Positions 60,835 to 64,000 of a stretch of DNA of 64,000 bases are shown here, in pieces. Each line of letters opens with the position of its first letter. Positions within the stretch are counted from its first letter, which is position 1. The stretch spans positions 274,408,681 through 274,472,680 of the forward strand of contig NC_045430.1 of assembly GCF_902635505.1 (NCBI RefSeq), in the 5' to 3' direction. Both the position numbers and the translations under genes were made by a program. The notes under the pieces were generated by a model. The model did not search any database, was not told where the DNA came from, and saw only the letters and a program-made list of their open reading frames with translations. This DNA is from Sarcophilus harrisii (lineage: Eukaryota; Chordata; Mammalia; Dasyuromorphia; Dasyuridae).

Positions 60835-61700
60835 CTCTAAGCCTTGGCCCCAACCAGAATGTTTAGTAAGAACCAAATTATGGGGGACTTTAAATGCCAG
60901 GCAGATAAACTTTCTTATTATTTTAGAGACAGGAGAGAGCCAGGGAAGATTTTTTTTTAAATAAGAGCTTTTTATTTTCAATATACATGTAAATATAGTT
61001 TTCAACTTCACCCTTGCAAAACCTTGTGTTCCAAATTTTTCTCCCTCCCTCCCCACCTCCCATCTCTCCTAGATAGCAAGTAATCCAATATGGGTTAAAT
61101 ATGTGCAATTCTTCTAAACATATTTCCACATTTATCATGATGCACAAGAAAAATCAGATCAAAAAAAAAGGGAAAAAAGGAAAAAGATTAAAAAAGCAAA
61201 CAAACAAAACACAAAAGGAGAAAATACTATGTTGTGATCCACATTCAATCTCCACAATCCTCTCTCTGGGTGAAGATGGCTCTCTCCCTCACAAATCTAT
61301 TGCAATTACCCTGAATCATCTCATTGTTAAAAATTGCCACGTCCATCAGAATTGATCATCACATAATCTTTTTGTTGTGTATAATATCCTCCCACTTCTG
61401 CTCATTTCACTTACCATCAGGTTCTATAAGTCTCTCCAGGACTCTCTGAAATCCTCCTGCTGATCATTTCTTACAGAACAATAATATTCCATAACATTCA
61501 TATCCCATAACTTATTCAGCCATTCCCCAGCTGATGGGCATCCACTCAGTTTCCAGTTTCTTGCCACTACAAAAAGGGCTGCCACAAACATTTTTGCACA
61601 GGTGGGTCTTTTTAGGGAAGATTTTTGAGGGGAAGAATAAAGACTTCTGCCTGTTTCATGCACCTTCTCAAGGAAGGATTCTGTAAGTCTGAGTTTCTCA
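60835..61700 (-). mobile_element. Old L2 fragment split by an L1
   Basis: Left part GACTTTAAATGCCAGGCAGA, ATTTTAGAGACAGGAGAGAG (about 60885-60940). Right part after 61627 begins GAGGGGAAGAATAAAG. These fit reversed L2 (the AATGCCAAACAGAGG block), but divergence is high. Confidence 0.55.
60955..61613 (-). mobile_element. 5'-truncated LINE-1
   Basis: A perfect 13-bp duplication, AGGGAAGATTTTT, at 60942-60954 and 61614-61626. It contains the reversed 3' UTR (AAAACCTTGTGTTCCAAATT, CATGATGCACAAGAAAAATC) and the last part of ORF2. On the minus strand this reads CAKMFVAALFVVARNWKLSG, PSAGEWLNKLWDMNVMEYYC. Confidence 0.97.
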
Positions 61701-61704
61701 GTTG

Positions 61705-61955
61705 TCAAATTGAAAGAGAAGGGTTAACACTGGAGAACCCATCGATAAAATGCTGTAGAAAATAGCAGTCTCACAGAAGCAAGGGAACTGCCTAGAATAT
61801 TAAAGCTAAAAATCAAACCAGCAGTAATAATTACTCACATAAAAATGTTAGTTTTATTTCCCCCTCAGCGTCTGCCTCTTACTGTTTCCCCCCACACACA
61901 GCTCTTTGGCCAGAAGGAAGAAATGTTCTGACTTCAGTGATATGTGAGCTCATGA
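61705..61955. other. Unassigned spacer
   Basis: No element recognised. Confidence 0.4.
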
Positions 61956-61959
61956 AAGT

Positions 61960-62345
61960 GGGTGTTCTTTTCACCAACACAGGTCAGAACCCATCCAAAC
62001 CTTGCCAGGACCAGGTCATTGTTGCCCGCATCCTCCTATAAATCCTTACTCCTGGATTCTTCCTCTGCTTTTGCCCTGGATGTCCATCATGTCTTCAATG
62101 CTCTACTTTCTCCCTTTACTCTCTTAGAATCCCCAGCATCCTTCACTTTAGCACCTCCTTCTTCATTAAGTCCCAGCTACTAATGTCTCCCCCTTCAAGG
62201 GTATCTTGTAACTACTCTGTAAGTATCTCTAGGGAGATACCTATAGATGCTACTGTTGTCTCCCTCATTAGAACGTAAGCTGCTTGAGGGCCAGATCTGC
62301 TTTTATTTTTCTTTATATTTCCTGGCATATAGTAAGTGCTTTACT
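61960..62345 (+). mobile_element. L2 3' part
   Basis: A diverged body ends with GTCTCCCTCATTAGAACGTA, AGCTGCTTGAGGGCCAGATC, TTATATTTCCTGGCATATAG and TAAGTGC, the L2 tail. Confidence 0.75.
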
Positions 62346-62465
62346 ATTTCTTTTTTTTTTTAATATTTTGAAAAATTTTAAAGTCCAAATTCTCTCCCTC
62401 CTCCTTCCACTCTTTGAGAAAGCAAACAATGGAATAGCCGTGCCTAAGAAAATCTTACTGGTTGA
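62346..62465 (-). mobile_element. L1 3'-end fragment
   Basis: A T-run, then GAAAAATTTTAAAGTCCAAA, TTCTCTCCCTCCTCCTTCC and GAAAGCAAACAATGG: the reversed tail of an L1 3' UTR, short. Confidence 0.65.
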
Positions 62466-62484
62466 TTAATTTGTGACACCAGGA

Positions 62485-62650
62485 AAGCACAGGGCAGTGC
62501 AAAGAGCTCTGAATTTGGAGCCAGAGGACCTGAGTTCAAATCCCATTCTTGCTCCTTTATTCCCTGTATGACTTTGAATGAGTCACTTGAGCCCATCTGT
62601 AAAATGATGGGGCTGGATTAGCTCCTTTGAGGTTCCTTTCAGCCAGTCAT
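62485..62650 (+). mobile_element. CORE-SINE, short Mar1 variant
   Basis: GGGCAGTGCAAAGAGCTCTG, AATTTGGAGCCAGAGGACC, TGAGTTCAAATCCCATTC, CATCTGTAAAATGATGGGGC, and the terminus GGTTCCTTTCAGCC. Confidence 0.88.
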
Positions 62651-62654
62651 TCAA

Positions 62655-63190
62655 TTGAATTCAACCCTCAAAGCTTGGATCTGCCATCCTTCCCTCTCAC
62701 AGCATGACTGGCTTGCCACTTTTCTTCCACATCCTAGATTATAATATTTCTTCGATGACTTTTCTTGCATAATAGCACTCTTGAGAAAAAGCTTCTGCAA
62801 TTACTTGTACCCAACATGCATCTCTTCAGAGCCCTTGGGTCACTTGCCATTTGGCATCTCCTGATATTGTGGCATCCTATGAGTCCCAACCATCCAGCAT
62901 CACTGTGAAAATATGAATGCTCAAATGATGGGTTTTTGGATACTACTTAGTGAGAAATGGAATATGTTATTATGCACAAACTGAATTTAATTTAAGCCTT
63001 TTTTTTAGTTCAAGGAGAAAACAATGTTAAAATATTTCAGGTTCAGCATTCATTGAATATGGGCATGTTTCTGATTAAGTTGAATTTTTGTTGAATTTCA
63101 TCCAAATTTCATCCATTTCAGACTTTGAGTTGGAAGGGAAGGAATAGTAAATATACTTGGTTTGGATCTCAGCTCTGATACCTGCTATCT
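62655..63190. other. Unassigned non-coding sequence
   Basis: No repeat or exon recognised. AT-rich after 62930. Confidence 0.4.
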
Positions 63191-63194
63191 GTAT

Positions 63195-63492
63195 AATCTT
63201 GGGCCAGTTTATTGAAGTCAACTAAATAAACACATCAATTTTTTTTTACATAAATTACTGTAAAAGGCCCTGGAAATACAAAGTCAAAATCAAAACCATC
63301 TTTACTCTCAAAGAGCTTATATTCAATTGGGAATAGGGGAGGAAGGATATAGGAGTAGACCTAAGGTATATGCAGGGGAAGAGAAACAGAGAGCAGAGAG
63401 AGGAGAGAGAGGGCGAGGGAAAGAGAGAGACACAAGACAAAGACAGAGAAGGAAAGGAGAGAATGAGGAGACAGAGAGAGACACACACACAC

Positions 63493-63531
<39 letters not shown>

Positions 63532-63780
63532 AGAGAGCTTATCATGCTTATCATGAACATGGTAATACAAGGCAACCAAATACCCCATGAAATTGTATTT
63601 ATTATTATGGGAAGAAAGAGAGAGTGAGAGAGAGAGAAAGAGAAAGAGACATAGACAGAGACAAAGTGAGCTCAAATGATTTCAAAAGTGGGAAGGAAAA
63701 GAGGAGACCTTCTGAAATTAGTCATACTTGAGCTGGGCTTTGGAGGTAGTGAGGGATTTGATGGGATGCAGGTAAGCAGG
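63195..63780 (-). mobile_element. L2 3' part containing a GA-rich tract
   Basis: Reversed L2 tail at 63215-63340 (CTCAAAGAGCTTATATTCAA) and L2 body after the tract (CTTGAGCTGGGCTTTGGAGG, about 63728-63750). Confidence 0.75.
63375..63660. repeat. (GA)n-rich purine tract
   Basis: Purine-rich sequence in two blocks (63375-63535 and 63610-63660) with an (AC)n run at 63481-63491 and a pure (GA)n core at about 63500-63527. The overlapping 85-106-codon frames on both strands are its translations. Confidence 0.95.
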
Positions 63781-63784
63781 GATT

Positions 63785-64000
63785 ATTTCATTTTTCTCTT
63801 TCTATCTCTGGCTCTGGCTGGTGCTTGACCCATAGTGGGTGCTGCTGCATTGATCCAAGTAATGGCCTTCTTTCTCTTCTCCTTCCATCTCTGAAGTGTG
63901 AGCCTTTACTCTCCTCCACTCCTTCCTTGGAGCCCCAGCTCAAACACAATCTCTCTAAGGCCTTTTCTGGTCTCCTCACCTGCTATTGTCCTCCCTTCCT
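63785..64000 (+). mobile_element. L2 3'-end pieces cut by the window edge
   Basis: A short L2 tail (GGTGCTTGACCCATAGTGGG, TGCTGCTGCATTGATCC, 63818-63858) is followed by more L2-like sequence (CCAGCTCAAACACAATC, AAGGCCTTTTCTGG) that runs off the window. Confidence 0.6.

Noticed and set aside
63255-63675. ORFs of 85-106 codons on both strands
   Set aside because: Translations of the GA-rich tract.
1-64000. CRISPR arrays, bacterial operons, tRNA or rRNA genes
   Set aside because: No spaced direct-repeat arrays, no dense ORF packing, and no cloverleaf with intact A and B boxes outside SINE heads. The sequence is clearly vertebrate.

Overview
The window looks like an intergenic or intronic stretch of a marsupial genome, most likely an Australian one. 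The sign is the repeat content: A-tailed tRNA-type SINEs resembling WSINE1, RTE-tailed SINEs (WALLSI type), Mar1/MIR-type CORE-SINEs, marsupial-type LINE-1 3' ends, many L2 3' ends, CR1/L3 and RTE pieces, and a hAT MITE. The abundant SINE1 family I know from Monodelphis is not seen, which favours Australidelphia. Family names rest on my memory of consensus sequences; no repeat library was run.

I found no host protein-coding exon that I can defend. Nearly every recognisable open frame is LINE ORF2 or a shadow of simple sequence. The longest LINE frame is the last 401 codons of an L1 ORF2 (minus, 2802-4007). The only structured-RNA fossil is a 7SL/SRP RNA pseudogene (minus, about 14180-14465).

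Layout. 0-7 kb: L2 pieces, two SINEs, an old L1, a 5'-truncated L1 with a 14-bp target duplication, a hAT MITE, a 41-43 bp minisatellite and an L2 tail. 7-14 kb: ordinary repeats plus two unexplained inverted repeats (9.52-10.62 kb and 12.45-13.76 kb). The second has a different retroelement in each arm. 14-21 kb: 7SL pseudogene, SINEs, L1, CR1, L2 and unassigned sequence. 21.6-24.3 kb: an L1 inserted head-on into another L1, both target duplications readable. 24-29 kb: a ZNF143-like motif and a 1.7-kb CR1/L3 with two nested SINEs. 29-35 kb: L2, SINEs, a (CAT)n array between opposed CORE-SINEs, a 1-kb L2 body, RTE and CR1. 35.6-37.2 kb: a half-LINE (HAL1-like). 37-44 kb: L2, a CpG-richer segment, SINE-seeded microsatellites, RTE. 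44-64 kb: mostly old CORE-SINE, MIR and L2 sequence with younger L1 insertions at 47.8, 53.7, 59.1 and 61.0 kb, an RTE-like LINE C-terminus at 51 kb, and purine or pyrimidine tracts.

No genes act together here. The interest lies in the order of insertions, the palindromic structures and a few candidate regulatory motifs in repeat-free islands. I recognised no endogenous retrovirus or other capsid- or envelope-bearing element with confidence.
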